64,000 nt of DNA from Rhodocollybia butyracea (GCA_015501585.1 JADNRY010000004.1:1-64000); one strand, 5' to 3'. Positions 32,165-45,490 are shown, counted from the first letter of the stretch. Notes: a model not told the origin generated them from the letters alone. Numbers and translations: made by a program.

Positions 32165-34993
32165 ATGAACATCCTATGGCGGAACACTTGTCTCCGCGTC
32201 TTGAGGCCAAATGTTCGCGTTTTCAGCTTTTCTGCGTGCTCAAACGCGCCCCGGTCTTTGCGAATGGAAGAATTTACTCCAGATGTAATTCGTAACTTCT
32301 CAATTATTGCGCATATTGACCATGGTACGATAACGTTCTTCTGTAAAACTGCATGTAGTACTGACGGTACAAAAAGGCAAATCTACGCTGGCTGACAGGT
32401 GCGCATGTTGCATTCCTTTCCAACAAGAGGTCGCTAAAAGTTCCTCTTAGATTGCTCGAGGTCCGATTCATCGCATTTGAAACGAATCTTTCTAACAAAC
32501 TTCCAGCTTACGGGAACTATCAAGAAGAAGGAATCGGGGAAGAATGAACAGGTACTAGACAAACTGAAAGTGGAAAGGGAACGCGGGATCACAGGCAAGT
32601 ACTTGCATGCTAACTCAAAGCTACGGGCCTGATCTCGTTGTTTCAAGTCAAAGCGCAGACTGCAAGGTTGGTAACCTCATACTCTGAAATCTCTCGATTC
32701 TCACCGTACCTGTAGCATGGTCCATGTAGCCAATGGCAAGCCTCACCTCTTAAACTTGATCGATACCCCCGTTCGTGCCTCGATTCGTATCGTTCCCAGC
32801 CGGTCAAATTGACCATTGTACACTAGGGACATGTTGATTTTGCATGGGAAGTCAGTCGCTCACTCGCTGCTTGCCAAGGCGCCCTACTACTCGTATGTGT
32901 CGGCAAAGTACTAAATAAATGTTGAGTATTTACTAAAAGTATTGGTCAGGTAGACGCAAGCCAGGGTGTACAGGCTCAGTCGATATCCGTTTTCCATGTC
33001 GCCCAAGAAAGAGGGCTCACGATTATTCCTGTACTGAACAAGGTGCGTATCTTCTTCCTCAAATCATCGTGGTTCGTCTTATCAGTCCTCCTCAGATTGA
33101 TCTCCCGGCTGCTCAACCTGAGCTTATTGCTTCGCAAATGACCGCTACCTTCGGCATTAATCCAGAAGATATTTTAGCTATCTCTGCGAAAACTGGCAAA
33201 GGCGTCGAAGCTGTCCTCCAGGCCATCATTGATCGTATTCCAGCTCCTCAATGCAAAGACGACGCTCCCGTAAAAGCATTTCTTTTTGATTCATTGTAAG
33301 TATACCCCATCTTAACCAGACTATAATAAACCTTGACATACTTTTTTACAAGGTATGATCGCTATAGAGGCGTTATTTCATTGGTGAATATCCAGGATGG
33401 TATACTCCGCAAAGGCGATAAGATTGCTTCATGTCATACCCGGAAAAAAGTACGAAATCGCAGAGATTGGGATAATGCATCCAGAGGAGGAGGCCACCGA
33501 CATTCTTTGCCCTGGACAAGTTGGTTACATTGCTTGCAATATGAAAGAATCATCTGAAGGTGTGGAAGTTTGCTTAACCAGTCTACTATGTTTCATAATC
33601 CACTCAGCCCACATTGGCGACACTTTGCATCGTGTTGGGGAACCCGTACCACCTATGCCTGGATTTAAACCTTCGAAAGCCATGGTAAGCTTTTGAAATC
33701 TATGTACTGTCTGCACGCCGTCATAACGTCGAAAACAGGTTTATGCCGGTATATTCCCCATTGACACCAGTGATTTCCCAAAACTTGAAGAGTCAATCAA
33801 GAGGGTATTCGCTTTCATTATGTCTTCCTGTGGAATAGTTTGCTGACCCTTTACAGCTCACCCTGACAGACAGGAGCGTGACCGTTACTCGAGAGTCATC
33901 TTCCGCACTTGGCCAAGGCTGCCGTCTTGGTTTTTTGGGAACTCTACATATGGACGTTTTTCGACAGCGTCTCGAAGACGAATACGATGCAAATATTATA
34001 ATAACTGCACCAACAGTGCCCTATAAACGTGAGTATCTGGTTACAATACCGTGTACAAGCTGTCGCTCAAGCATCGACTTAGTCGTATACAAGGATGGAA
34101 AAGAAAAATTCATCAGCAACCCCACTGATTTCCCAGATTTCAACGAGTCTTCCATCAGAGTGACTGAGGTTCAGGAGCCTGTTGTTAAAGCTTCCATCAT
34201 CGTCCCCGAAGGTACTCTGTTTACTTTCTCCTTACCGTTTTAAAATTACTCACTATTTCACGTCTATCAGAATATTTTGGAGATATGATGGAACTGTGTT
34301 ATTCACGCAGAGCTGAAGAACTGGATCATCGCTACCTTTCCTCTGGTCCTGACGCATCTTCATCCCGTATCATCCTGACTTGCGTCATACCGCTGAGTGA
34401 AATCGTGACCGACTTCTTTGACCAGCTCAAGGGTCGTAGCTCTGGTTTCGCCAGTTTCGATTACGAGGACGCGGGATATCAGAAAAGTGATTTGCGAAAG
34501 GTATGTATGCCACTTACATTCCACCTGGCTTGTAACCGGGAGCTCGTCTAGATGGTCTTTCTACTGAATGGTAAACCAGTCGACGCGCTAGCGCTAATTG
34601 TTCACCGTTCTGCCCAAGACACCGTTGGTAAATCTTGGGTTAAAAAACTACGTAGGGTGAATTTCTCAACTGTCTAGTTTACTCGACTCACTTTTGGCAT
34701 TCGTAGACAAAGTCATCCCTCGGCAACTCTTCGAGGTTCCCATTCAGGCTGTGATAGGAAAACAGGTCATTTCTCGAGAGACTCTTCCAGCGAATCGTGC
34801 AGATGTGACAGCTGGACTATACGGAGGTAAACCAGGTCTCCCTCAGTACTTATCTTCTAGCTAACATGTTACAGGTCACTATGAACGCAAGCTGAAACAT
34901 CTGAACAACCAAAAAGAAGGCAAAAAGAGATTAAAACGTATTGGGACCGTTGATCTACCTCAAGAGGCTTTCTTCGATATTCTCAAACGATGA
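32165..34993 (+). CDS. guf1: mitochondrial translation factor GUF1 (EF4/LepA)
   Basis: The gene starts at 32165 with a basic, mitochondrial-type presequence ([15 protein letters not shown]). The GTPase motifs are in order: AHIDHGKST (P-loop, split by an intron), RERGIT, DTPGHVDF, NKIDLP and SAKTGKG. Domain II and the EF4-specific parts follow: [52 protein letters not shown] and the C-terminal [11 protein letters not shown]4 back-translocates or remodels stalled mitochondrial ribosomes. The gene has many introns; the one after RERGIT begins with GCAAGT (32595), a GC-AG intron. It ends 79 bp from the convergent eIF2B gene. It appears intact. Confidence 0.95.
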
Positions 34994-35072
34994 TTTTGAA
35001 AGGAATAGAAAGTATTAACAAGCTACATAGATCTACAAAGTATAATAATGATATTCACGAATTATAATATTG

Positions 35073-36429
35073 CTACAGCTCATTGTCCTCGTCGTCGTAT
35101 GTTTCCTTGAGTAGTCGGTATATTGAGGATGGAGGGTGGTCTCCGCTGAAAGTCCGTCGATATCACCGTGGCCAAGGATAGCAGAACACTCACTAATTTG
35201 TTATGAAGACGTCCAGTAGCTCCGGACGAACATAGTCATAGTATGGGTTGACGACGTCTACCTTGTCCACCAGGTCACCCTCCTCAAACCCTAGAACCGC
35301 GCTTGGGTCACCAAAATCAAGAGCCCCATATTCGTGATAGAGGTTCCATAGCGGAGTAAGCTTGAATTGGCCGGCACAAACCACGACAGGTGTGCTATAT
35401 GAGCGTGCTGCTGTTGCAGCGAGAAGAGAACCAGAAGTGGCGAACATCCCTCCATTGGCGAGGATGGCGTGAGCGCCTAGAATTACTTTGTTGACTCGTG
35501 ACATGAGCGCGTATATTGAAGAATCGGGTACAAGGAATGTCGAAATTCCTGCAGATGATAAAGATTTTGCCATCTCGCGACCTCCGAAGCTAGAACGATA
35601 TCAGCCTGCATCAAAGTACCGGAAAGGTAGCGTACGATGGTGCGGTTTCCGCCACGATGACGGTGTAATTTCTGTAATGCGCGGCAGACTTTAAAAAGGA
35701 TTGCACAGTCTTTGACATCCCGAGTGTCAAGATAATCTCACTATCAGACCGATCAGTCGCAGCAGAAGAAAGTAGCGAGGATGATGCTTACTCGGAATGA
35801 ATATGATCTTTGGCGTTTTTAGCAATATTATCATAAACCGTCTCCAGCTCGTCGAAAACATCTTGGATAGCTTCCATAAGGACCGGCTTCAGTACTCGTG
35901 CAAATGAATCAGGATCATCTGGATCGTTCTCTTTCAACGGCACCCGCGCCTCCGATTTAGGAATGACTGTCTGCCTTCTTGGTTGGCCTTGTAAAACAAA
36001 TTTCGCGATCGAAAACGAGCTTTCAACTGCTGGAGGGCCGCTGGCAGTGTGATATTCTTCGCGTATGTGATGGAGAACTTTTCTGACAGTGTTTCCAACA
36101 GAGTGTTCTAAGACCATAGATGAATATAGAGAACAACTATGTTGAATATAAAGACCTTTTGGTTGAGCTTCTACAAGTCTCCGTCCCACACTGCGGATAA
36201 CGTCGGTTAATTGGTCAATATTCGAGAACCGAGCCTTTGAGATGACTTGACGGAGAACCAGTAATGTTTCAAGAGCTGTGGCCCGAGATCCAACGACCTG
36301 CCTAAAGGACTTAGCCAGGTAAATGGTCTATCGCGTCTGATGGCGGATTAACGCTGACCGTCGTCGCAATCTCGAGACCAGATCTTCTACGATGCGCTGA
36401 TTTGCAGCCGACTGGGGATCTGAAGCCAT
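35073..36429 (-). CDS. gcd7: translation initiation factor eIF2B subunit beta (GCD7)
   Basis: The minus-strand start is at 36429 (MASDPQSAANQRIVEDL). QVVGSRATALETLLVLRQVI and VGRRLVEAQPK follow, then HSVGNTVRKVLHHIREEY. A central linker leads to the Rossmann-like C-terminal domain with VPDSSIYALMSRVNKVILGAHAILANGG (in pieces), PVVVCAGQFKL, VDVVNPYYDYV and a last exon ending YRLLKETYDDEDNEL. The NPYYDYV and FITN segments separate beta from alpha and delta. It is part of the decameric exchange factor that reloads eIF2 with GTP and is the target of eIF2-alpha-phosphate control. The stop at 35073 is 79 bp from that of GUF1. Confidence 0.95.
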
Positions 36430-37017
36430 TTCTGAGAAAAGTAGCGGAGATATCGAGTCACAAATTCAGATAAGCGCCCATCTTCGGGATCACGAGATTC
36501 ATAACGCGTCTGCGATGCGGCTATAGCGGCAGATATCTCTGGCTCCGTATATAGGTGATGCTCCAGTATAATTGGGGAGGAGTGTATCACGACTAATCAG
36601 GCGACAAAATAAATGCACTGAAGTGTGTATAAAACCACTACGACTACTTACTACAGGATGAATTTAGGCTGATCTTGGGTGAGCCATACCCTCTACAGCT
36701 CACTAGCTCCGCTTTAGTACTGGTGGAACATCTCACAAAGATATACTGTTCCGCCTGGAATAGATGCTCCGGGGAGCGTCCATTTTGAGTCTTACTCTCA
36801 TTTCTCTCAGATTAAAATGAGGCTCGCACTGATTACTACGCGGCTTTGGCCGCTCCCCCTTCTCTTTGGCAACCAGCAATATATCATCACGACGGTCATG
36901 GATCTATTTACTCCTGAGCCTATCCATAATGCAACGACACCAATGGGATTTACTCATATGGGAGGTTGAGGCTGAAAATTCGGGTACTTATTTAATCACA
37001 TACATACAAGTCATACG
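36430..37017. other. spacer, no gene seen
   Basis: Lies upstream of eIF2B beta and downstream of the peroxidase gene. Short frames lack motifs. Confidence 0.5.
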
Positions 37018-38953
37018 TTAAGAGGAAGACTCTATGATAAACGGAAAATCTGTGACACTCAGATCAAAATTGATCTGAGTATAAGTAGTACCAGCCGAGG
37101 TAGCTGTTAAATCCAAAAAGTTCGCAGTGCGTGATATATTACCTGCGAAGAATGTGAAGTCTCCGTCTGGAGGGTTGGTCTCATCGAGAACAAGATCGAC
37201 TGTGCTGACAACCGGGAGAAAGGGAGGAGCAGTGTTAGGGGAGAATGGATCAAATACAATGATGGATGCGGTAGCCGTTGCGTCTCCACGAACCTATTGA
37301 CTAGATTCAGAACTGGAAACGAAGGAACATGAAGAATTGCATACCGCCACAACGATTGTGTTAAACGTCTTGAAAGAAGGAGCGGGGAGGGAAAATCCTG
37401 CGGACCGGCTGTTATCAACGAATAGTGAATCCTGCTGAATCACCAATCCAGCGCCGTTATTATCAATCGTTATTGGGCTAGAGCCATCGTTGTTATCAAT
37501 CTCAAACCAGAACTTGGAGATGGAAGTGGCTCCATTGATAGTGGCATTGAACTGGTAACGCTCGGCAGTGCCTACGTCAACTCCAACGAAGTTTATGTCA
37601 AACAAAACTTGTTCACTCCCAGACGACTCTACGGAGCATCCAGTGGATGGACAGAATGATCCCTCTCGGTCTGCCCAGAATAGTGTTACTGTCGCACTTG
37701 AGCTCGCATTAAGAACCTGATATTTATCATGAGCAAGTTATCCTACAGTTGTGGCTCCAACATACCCTTAGAGTAGTCGCCATAGAAAGTGTATCATTCC
37801 GGTAAGAAAATAAGGGCTCCGAAACAACATAATTGAAAGGCTCAGAAATTGCTTGGGTGAGAGTAACGTCGCTTGGAACAGTGTTGATCATCCTTTCAAG
37901 CAAATCTGCGCATGTTTGCGTGAAAGTATTTGAATCAAGGAGGCTGAGATACAGGACATAAACAGAATGTCACTGAGAGCTAGCCAAAATCGAACACACC
38001 TTTGCATGGTCGCATTTCCATCACTCGAGAAAATACGGAAATCCGACCTGGTCGTTACGTTGGGACCAACAACAAGGACATTTTGTGTTGTGTTTTGCAG
38101 ATACTCAGACACACTAGAGCTATCTCAGAAGAAGAATAAATTGAGCAATCATGAACCCACATTGTGTTATCGAAGGCAGGAGTTGTATCAAAATCCACGA
38201 AGGCCTCTTCAGAGTCAGCTATGATGTCAGGAAAATCCACTTGTCTCACTCCCCCGAGGGTATGTCCACACGCAACGAGTGTTATCATTTCCGTTGCATT
38301 GAATCCCATCTGTCTGAAGTCCTCTGTGTGCGTGGCAAGGCTTTCTTGTGGTTGCGGCACAGTTGCCGGGCCTGCCACAGTCGCATCGATGCGTCCTGCA
38401 CGAAATGGAATGAAAGGGCCTCCGCAAGTCGCAACCGCAAGTATCGCTCCCAAAGCAATGACGTCCGCCGTTCCGAAAAAAGGTGAGTTGATCAGTACCT
38501 CGGAGAAGTCATTCAGAGATGCGGCCATTCCTTCACCAACGTTCTGTCGATGCAAGTAAGATTGACAAATAAACCTGGTATTTCGACACATACTTGGGGC
38601 CTGTCGAGTTCGAATTGGATAGAAGCATCTAGTCCTCCCAATCCGTTGTCTATATCATGGGTTGACATGTCGTGATAAGCCTGGTAAGTAGGTTTTTGAA
38701 CTGTACATTACTCCAAACATGAAATGATCTGGGTACTTACAATTCGAAGCCACTGCGCTGCTACAGTCGTATCATCACGCGCTGAGCATCCTGCCACCAA
38801 GATGGATAGAGGGCCTTCGAAGAGCTGTTTGTCCGCCCAGCCTAACAGAGCATTAGGCCACTGGAAGGTCGAGGTACTTTGGGCGTAGCTGGTGCCGACA
38901 GCGCAAACTATGGTAACCAGTGCCGCTTTGATTGGCCAGGTGCGAGAAAGCAT
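37018..38953 (-). CDS. secreted heme peroxidase with C-terminal extension
   Basis: The start at 38953 gives a signal peptide (about 24 residues, ending GTSYA). The catalytic domain has the distal motif WLRIAYHDMSTHD (Arg and His, joined across an intron), GGLDASI, CGGPFIPFRAGRIDA and the proximal MITLVACGHTLGGVRQ (His ligand). These are the landmarks of the plant/fungal/bacterial peroxidase superfamily. After about residue 300 a Ser/Thr/Asn-rich, beta-rich extension of roughly 250 residues follows (words SVTVTLF-like, FEIDNNDGSS, PPFLPVV) with many potential N-glycosylation sites. It oxidises small substrates with hydrogen peroxide outside the cell; I cannot assign Mn- or lignin-peroxidase type. 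The extension is not part of classical class II enzymes. Confidence 0.85.
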
Positions 38954-40432
38954 GAAGACAAAAGATCACTAGTAGAGGTCAAAAATCGAAAGATAAGTTT
39001 CGAGGATGATCACGGTGCTTTAAGTATGTGGTACATCTGCCACAAAGTTCATGTTCGTTGAGGTACCAAGGCCGAAACTGACCACATTTTATGAATACAA
39101 GTACATATCGAGGTGACATGGACGATATATTTTGTTTCGGTCAGAGAGAAGCGTTGTGGGAACCTGGCAACCTTTCAACTACAACCTCCAGGGTCTGAAA
39201 TGGTGATCCGATATCATTCCGAACCATCGTTGTAAGGGTGAGTTCCAGAGATGCACGTCTTTTGAAGTTTTGAAGTTTTGGATAGTCTAGGTAGATGAGG
39301 GCCATCCGGTAAGTATTGAGATACAGCCATCGTAACATGTCTTGCATCCCTTGTTTGAACACAACAGAATTTCATGGCCATTGTTGCTGAGAGAGAATGG
39401 GATGAATCGGAAAATTCAAATCCCGGAGATAGCTGGATGAATGTTTTCAATAGAATGAAAGATGGAATGGACATGAAGTGGATGAGAGAAGGGAATAGTT
39501 CAAAAGTGTTGCAAAGACTAGCGCTTTTGGGTCTTGATTTTATGGGTGGACCTCGGGTGATGAAGAGCCGAAATGTAAGAAACTTTTGAAGCAAACCGTC
39601 ATAGATTTAGGTTAGGCCTAGGTTGCCCACCAATGATGGACATAGGTGCGAGCTCACCAGAAGTTCATCGTCTCGTGTTTTCTATTCAGGCCTTCAAGGC
39701 CACGTCCTAACTATTCCCGTTCGAAGCTTGAGAAGATGAATAGATTTGGTCTTATGCTGTTTATCCTGCGGATATTTGGATAGGATATAGATAATGGCCC
39801 AGCTAGTACAAAGCCAGATATTTGTGCGTCATTCTTTTTTGCTCGCAGTGCGACGCGCGTAGTACCAATTCCACGTCAGTTTCCTCTCTTCATTCCATTT
39901 TGTATGGAGAGTCTATTCCTGTCTGACACGCCAACTTTAAGTACCTGGATGATTCGTTCGGCAATGGCCAATACCTCAATGGCCAATACCTCGATTAGCC
40001 TCCATTGCTGTTAGATTTAGAATCGGAGATGATTATTGTCCCGCATTGTGCCACCTGCCACGTTGTTTGTGTAATTGACAGTAGGATGGGGTCCCGGTGA
40101 ACTGATATTAATCATTATACATTAGGCCTAAGGAACCGGCGTTGAATGTTTGAAGTTAAACGTTGAACGTTGAACGTTGAGGAAGAGAGGAAGGAGGAGG
40201 AAGGCCAAAGCCCTTTGATGATGTCATCAATCACCAGGCGCTAGTTGGTTCTACAATTCTGCTACCTCTGCGGGCATTGAATCTTCCTCGGAAGGCTGGA
40301 CTAGGCTGAACAGGTGTATTTGACTGCGCCACATTTGGGCCATTAGGCGAAAAAGCTATACTTAAAACAGACCGGCCCGTAAACGAACGTATATACCTCC
40401 CGTGCGTGGTTGCGGGCTGAAGTTCTCCCACC
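38954..40432. other. long spacer with no confidently supported gene
   Basis: Frames at 39141-39594 on both strands overlap and lack family motifs. At 40155-40180 the word TTGAACGT is repeated. The right end contains the promoter of the vWA gene. Confidence 0.45.
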
Positions 40433-42825
40433 ATGTTGCCCTCGAAAGCTGATGTAGACGATTTCATCGCAGTCGTTCCATACGCAAATGAGAAGACGGC
40501 TTCAATGTTTCTGGAGGTAGGACTTCTTGAATGAACCCTAATCTTACTAATAATATCCTTTCAAGGGTGCTAATAATATTGACGAAGCCATTGGTCAATA
40601 TTTTGAAAACCCAGACAGATACTCATACACTAAGGAGGATACTAAAGATTCTAAAGAGGATACTAAGGATTCCAAAGCTACGAAACTGCAGGTCTACTCT
40701 CCTCCGCCGTATGCCCCACCTACTACCTCAAGAGGCCCGCATCGTCCTCATACAAATGCAGTGATCGAAGCTGGGCACCGGCGTGCTCGAGACGAGGTGT
40801 GCTCCGCAATCCAAAGTATGGAGTTGAGCTAATACCCTCTGGTACTTCTAGCAAGATATGCAAAACTTGCTACAGAATCTTCAGCGTGCTCATGGTGTCT
40901 ACAATAGCGACATCGAACCGGAGCACGAGACAGAATATTACTGCAGCTGTGATATTCATCAATACAAGAGGAGAAAAATAGGTCGGCTTAGGGTCCAGGA
41001 AGCATGGTCAAAGGCAGTCATGTATCCAGGTCGGTACTTTCTGTTGTGAGATCAACTGATATCAAACGCTCTAACTCCATTGAGCAGGGGAGAAATTCTA
41101 TCACGATTGTTATCAAAACACTCTCTTTGGCAACAATCCCTATAGATACCGTGTCGTCTCACCCTACGGCAATTATTCCTCTTGGTATAATCAAAGGCCA
41201 AGTCCACGGTACTACACCATGGCGGTCCAGCAGACTATACAGCTAAATGCGGCTCTGAATGCGGAAGCGCAAGCCGCTATAGATGCCAAAGAACCAGCGT
41301 TCGACATCTGGGCAGTCGACGAGCTTGGAACATCAATTTCGAATATGAGTTTCTCCGACAGCCCATCATACCAAGTTGATGACAAGAAGGGACCAGTTGA
41401 AAAGGGATCCACAAGTAAACGACATAGTATTGCTGGTCCTCCCACAGCCAATAATCCAGAGAGTTCTAAACTATCCAGGTTTGCCAGCTTAAAAAGGGCT
41501 GTTGTCTCCAAAGTGACTCCCAAGAGCGCAGCTGACCGGACGCACGAGTTACGATCCGCGATCCTGGATGAGGAAAATGGTAGATGGCCAGACCAGGAGT
41601 GGAGACAGATTGTGGAGGCATACCAGGAAAAGCTTGGTATAAGCAAGAAGGTGGCCTATCTTCGTCACCGCCAGCCCATCCAGTACCTCCATTTACTACG
41701 AGCGGGATACTTCGAGCCTATTCCAGTCGCTTGGGCAAACCTGAATTCCAACCCTCTGAAATTTAGCATCGAAGCTGCGGCTGGGTGGAGGGGAATCACT
41801 CCTGCCTGGAGGGGATATGAAGATACTGCTGAAGAACGTCTTTACTGGATCTTGAATCACAGAGAAGGAAGTGTTGGAATGAGGATGAAGCCAGATATAA
41901 TCTCTGAGATGAATATGGCCCGGGCCAGAATGGCTACAGCGGTTGAACCTGCTCCAGCATACTATGCTCTCGATGATACTTGTCATCTCCAACACACTTC
42001 TGATGGCTACTCCAAGCAGGTCATGCCGCCTCCATTTAGAGCTTATGATAGGCCTGAAGTTTCCACAGATGACACTATGATCCTGTTAGATGTCTCTGGG
42101 TCTATGGATTTCGATCCTGTTCGACCAAATTATAACCAATATCTGATCACAGATTACAGTAGATCTACCCAGCCAAAGAACAAACGTGAGCCTGGCGCTC
42201 TTGACAGTTTCCAATATACTAACTTCACGCTATAGATGTTGCGAAAGCCATCATACGTCGCTTCACGGATGCCATGTCTAACCACGACCACAACTTCCAG
42301 GGCTACCAGCTTACCACTTTCTCAAGTGAGGCAAATTACATCGGTGTCATCAATCACGCAAATCTCAACTCAATGTGGAGTAATATCCGAATTGGGGGTG
42401 GAACCCGAGTCATGACTGGCTGGCAAAAAGTCAAGGATCTTCATTTCCAGAAGCATTCTGAATCAGCAACTCACCATCCAGTCTATGGATGGCAAGCTGG
42501 TCCAAAAACTCCCATGCTGAGGTTGCTTCTCCTCCTTGATGGTGAAGCTACTGATATGGATGAGTTCGAGCTCGATCTCCTTGGCCTTTCTTGGGTCCAT
42601 GTTACAATCTTCTTGATCGGCGTCGATGGATGCCCGCATCACCATCGCCATGCTAATGAGTTGCAGAGAATCAGTGAGGTCAACCATCATGTCTCCTTTG
42701 TGGATGCACAGGGCAACACTCCTGAGCGATTTGTCACTCATGAACTGCTTAAGCGACATCTTGGCTATGATGTTTCCATGGCTGAGTTTGAGGAGTTGGA
42801 GCAACTCCCAGCATATGCACCTTGA
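40433..42825 (+). CDS. UBA-like plus von Willebrand factor A domain protein
   Basis: The gene starts at 40433. Residues about 1-45 (MLPSKADVDDFIAVVP, MFLEGANNIDEAIGQYFE across an intron) look like a UBA-type three-helix domain. A linker with SPPPYAPP and a long helical middle part follow (IQYLHLLRAGYF, RLYWILNHREG). The vWA domain begins with DDTMILLDVSGSMDF, the metal-binding DxSxS motif, and continues through VAKAIIRRFTDAM, IGGGTRVMTGW, LLLLDGEATDMDEF and VSFVDAQGNTPERFVTHELL to the end at 42825. Proteins with this architecture are widespread in mushrooms but uncharacterised. A role as ubiquitin-linked scaffold or chaperone adaptor is inference. It converges on the asparaginase gene. Confidence 0.85.
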
Positions 42826-43004
42826 AGACTTGTATCTGTTCTGTGTAGTTTTTCATCAACATGTTCCTTGACATTATTGTGGGACAGTGTAGTCAAGTAT
42901 CTAACTATCTATTTATCTGTAACGCGATTTACTTTTACTTTTGCTAAGCTTCAAACTAGTTTTAGTCCTACTGCTGTGGAGGGTACTAAATATGTATTTA
43001 CAGA

Positions 43005-45490
43005 TCAAGTTAAAGCTACATATCCAGCAGATTTCCACACGTCCAATGACATAGTATCTCCGGATTTCAAAGCATTTTCGATGGCAACAGCTGCAAAAAC
43101 GTTGTCGACGAAGCTGAAAGCACCACCCATCTTAATCAGAACATTCACCACCTCGCTATGACCTTGCCTTGCGGCCTATTTGGAAGTTAACAAGACCAAC
43201 TAGATCAAGGAAACGGATTCACTCACATAATACAAACAGGTGTGCCCTAGTGCGTCTCGCTGATGCACTAATGCTCCGAAATTTAGTAGCAAATTCACTG
43301 AATCTAGATGTCCATTCAGCGCTGCAGTGTGCAAGGGGGTTCTTCCAGATCCCTCTGTGCAATTGACCAAACCTCCAGCAACCATACTCGCGGCCTCCAA
43401 TGAGTTCAAGGCATTAGAGTCCGTGTTGGTATGAACACTGTTCTCAGGCTTGCCCAAACAGAATTGTATGCTCTCGATGTCATTTCTCGATGCAGCAAGA
43501 TGTAAAAGCATTGGGTACAAGGCCGCCTCTGTCGAAGCAGACTCGGCTGCTGTCCATGACCAAGGTGCAGCAGCATCTGGAGCAGTCTCGTCCTGGATGA
43601 TGATTTTAGGTAAGTTCGCATGAGGCGGAGGGAGTTTAGAGAGTCGACTGAAGTGTGACAAAAGACCATTGATACTTTCAAGGTTCTTTTCGACGGTAAG
43701 ATTGTTTGCAGCAGGTGGGACGAGACTAGTTAGTTCGCCACGTAGTGGGACACCCATCAGATTTCGAACTTCGGAGACTGAGAGTTCTGATTTTGAAAGA
43801 AGATAGCTTAGTTTCGAAAGAGCACACTAAAGGCTCAGATTTCTTTAAAGAGCATTATAGAAGAAAGCTCAATGCACGAACCTCTGGAGTCATGTCTCCT
43901 CCTGGAACCACACCGGCTTGCAGGAGTGTCCTTCCCGTTTCATATGCGTCGGAGACAGAGCCTTTGGAGCATTGCGAAATGGCTACAACAACAACTCCAC
44001 TATCACAGGCTTGCCGTAGTACATTCATAAGATCAGAGCGCTGGGGTGCGTTCCCTGCACCAAAGGTTTCCAGAACAACTCCCTTGGTGGAAGGTGTAAG
44101 GAATGCGCTCACAGTGGCTGCCGTGATGCCGGGAAACAAGCGCAAGGTAGCTATGAGTGGTTATGAAAACCCGCTAATACTTCTCAAGTTTCTAGAAAGC
44201 TCACCGACATGTGAATTCATCTCTGCGCAGGATAAAGTCAATCATGGCAAATAGAATGTGACAAAAGCATGACGAACTTTTATGAGCTTTAAAACGTCGG
44301 AGACTGGTTTGACGTATTACATCCTTCCAGTTGACCACAATATCAATACCCACTATACTCTCCATGAGAAACGGAGTTGGATTTGAGTAAGAAAGACATA
44401 CCTTTCACTAGAGGAGGAAAATTAGGACTGTCAAACGCATTCAAATCATATGAGGACATTTTCGACACTCGATTTCCCCGAAAAAGCATATGGTTAAAAT
44501 AAAGGCAGACCTCTGCTGTGATGTTTAGATCGAAAGTAACATTTCGCATGCACCGAAAACTCACCGGGGATGATATAATGCCCGGCAATTGTCAACGCAC
44601 CCATTAGATTATCGGTAGCATCATTACGCAGCTGCGATAACGGAATCTGAGCACCGGTCAATATCTGCTTCAAATTCAGTCATGTACCTTTCAGGTGATG
44701 TTTAACACATACGACTGTCTTTCCAAGATCTTCCAACAGGAAGCTCAAAGCGCTGGCTGAGTACGCCATTGTGTCTGTTCCATGAAGGATCACAAACGCA
44801 TCAAACATGTAGTTGAGTTCAATTTCCGTGGCAATACGAATCCAATCTACAGGAATGCCAATGATAAGGACCGATTCGTGAAATGAGATCGTGGTGACTC
44901 ACCGCTCATCTCGACATTGCTACTGTCCAGCAGAGGATCCCACTGAGGATATGATGAGATATGTCAAAACGCAGCGGCAGAATAGCAACCTCTAACACTG
45001 CATAGCGTATTCTTTTACTACCTGTACCGCCGGGTACCGCACTTCGCGGGGTGACTAAACTCGGTAGGTGTGCTTCATACACATTGTCCGCTACTTGTAC
45101 ACCACCGGCGGCGGATGAGCCTTGATCTCTGTCCGAACTTAATCCAGTGCGTCCAATTGGTCGTGAAGACCGGACTAGTAAAGTTGGAAGTTGAGACGAC
45201 GATACATCGGCGACACCGGTAAGCGGACTGGACCGTCCGCTGTTGCCGGAGCTCCACTGTCTGTACCCTTGTACAGACCCAGAGTGAGAGAACAGTGAGT
45301 CTTGTAGAGGGTCATGAAAACGATTTTGACTTCGCAACGTGGCAGTTAAAAAAGAAGGCTCCGTTGTAAGTCCCTGCTGTCCAAAAAGCATCCCAATAGT
45401 ACCGCCAGTGTAGATCATCAATACACGCGAGGTTGAAGCTTCATCGGCGAGCTGTGGCGTAGTTAAATTCTCCCCAGAACTGTTAGGCAT
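43005..45490 (-). CDS. L-asparaginase with C-terminal ankyrin repeats
   Basis: The start is ATG 45490 (MPNSSGENL). The first catalytic motif RVLMIYTGGTIGM holds the nucleophilic Thr; after a low-complexity Ser/Gly insert (about 90 residues) comes VILHGTDTMAYSASAL with the second catalytic Thr-Asp pair. GAQIPLSQLRNDATDNL, FKAHK, LRLFPGITAATV and VLETFGAGNAP complete a type I asparaginase core. The C-terminal third has ankyrin repeats (GRTPLHTAALNGHLDSVNLLL and GHTCLYYAARQGHSEVVNVL). The architecture matches the cytosolic ASPG family: asparagine hydrolysis to aspartate, possibly lysophospholipase side activity. A second copy of its 5' end lies at about 50120-50620. Confidence 0.93.

Noticed and set aside
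39141..39594. Frames on both strands in the spacer after the peroxidase gene
   Set aside because: No recognisable motif, overlapping each other, and no splice structure that extends them.
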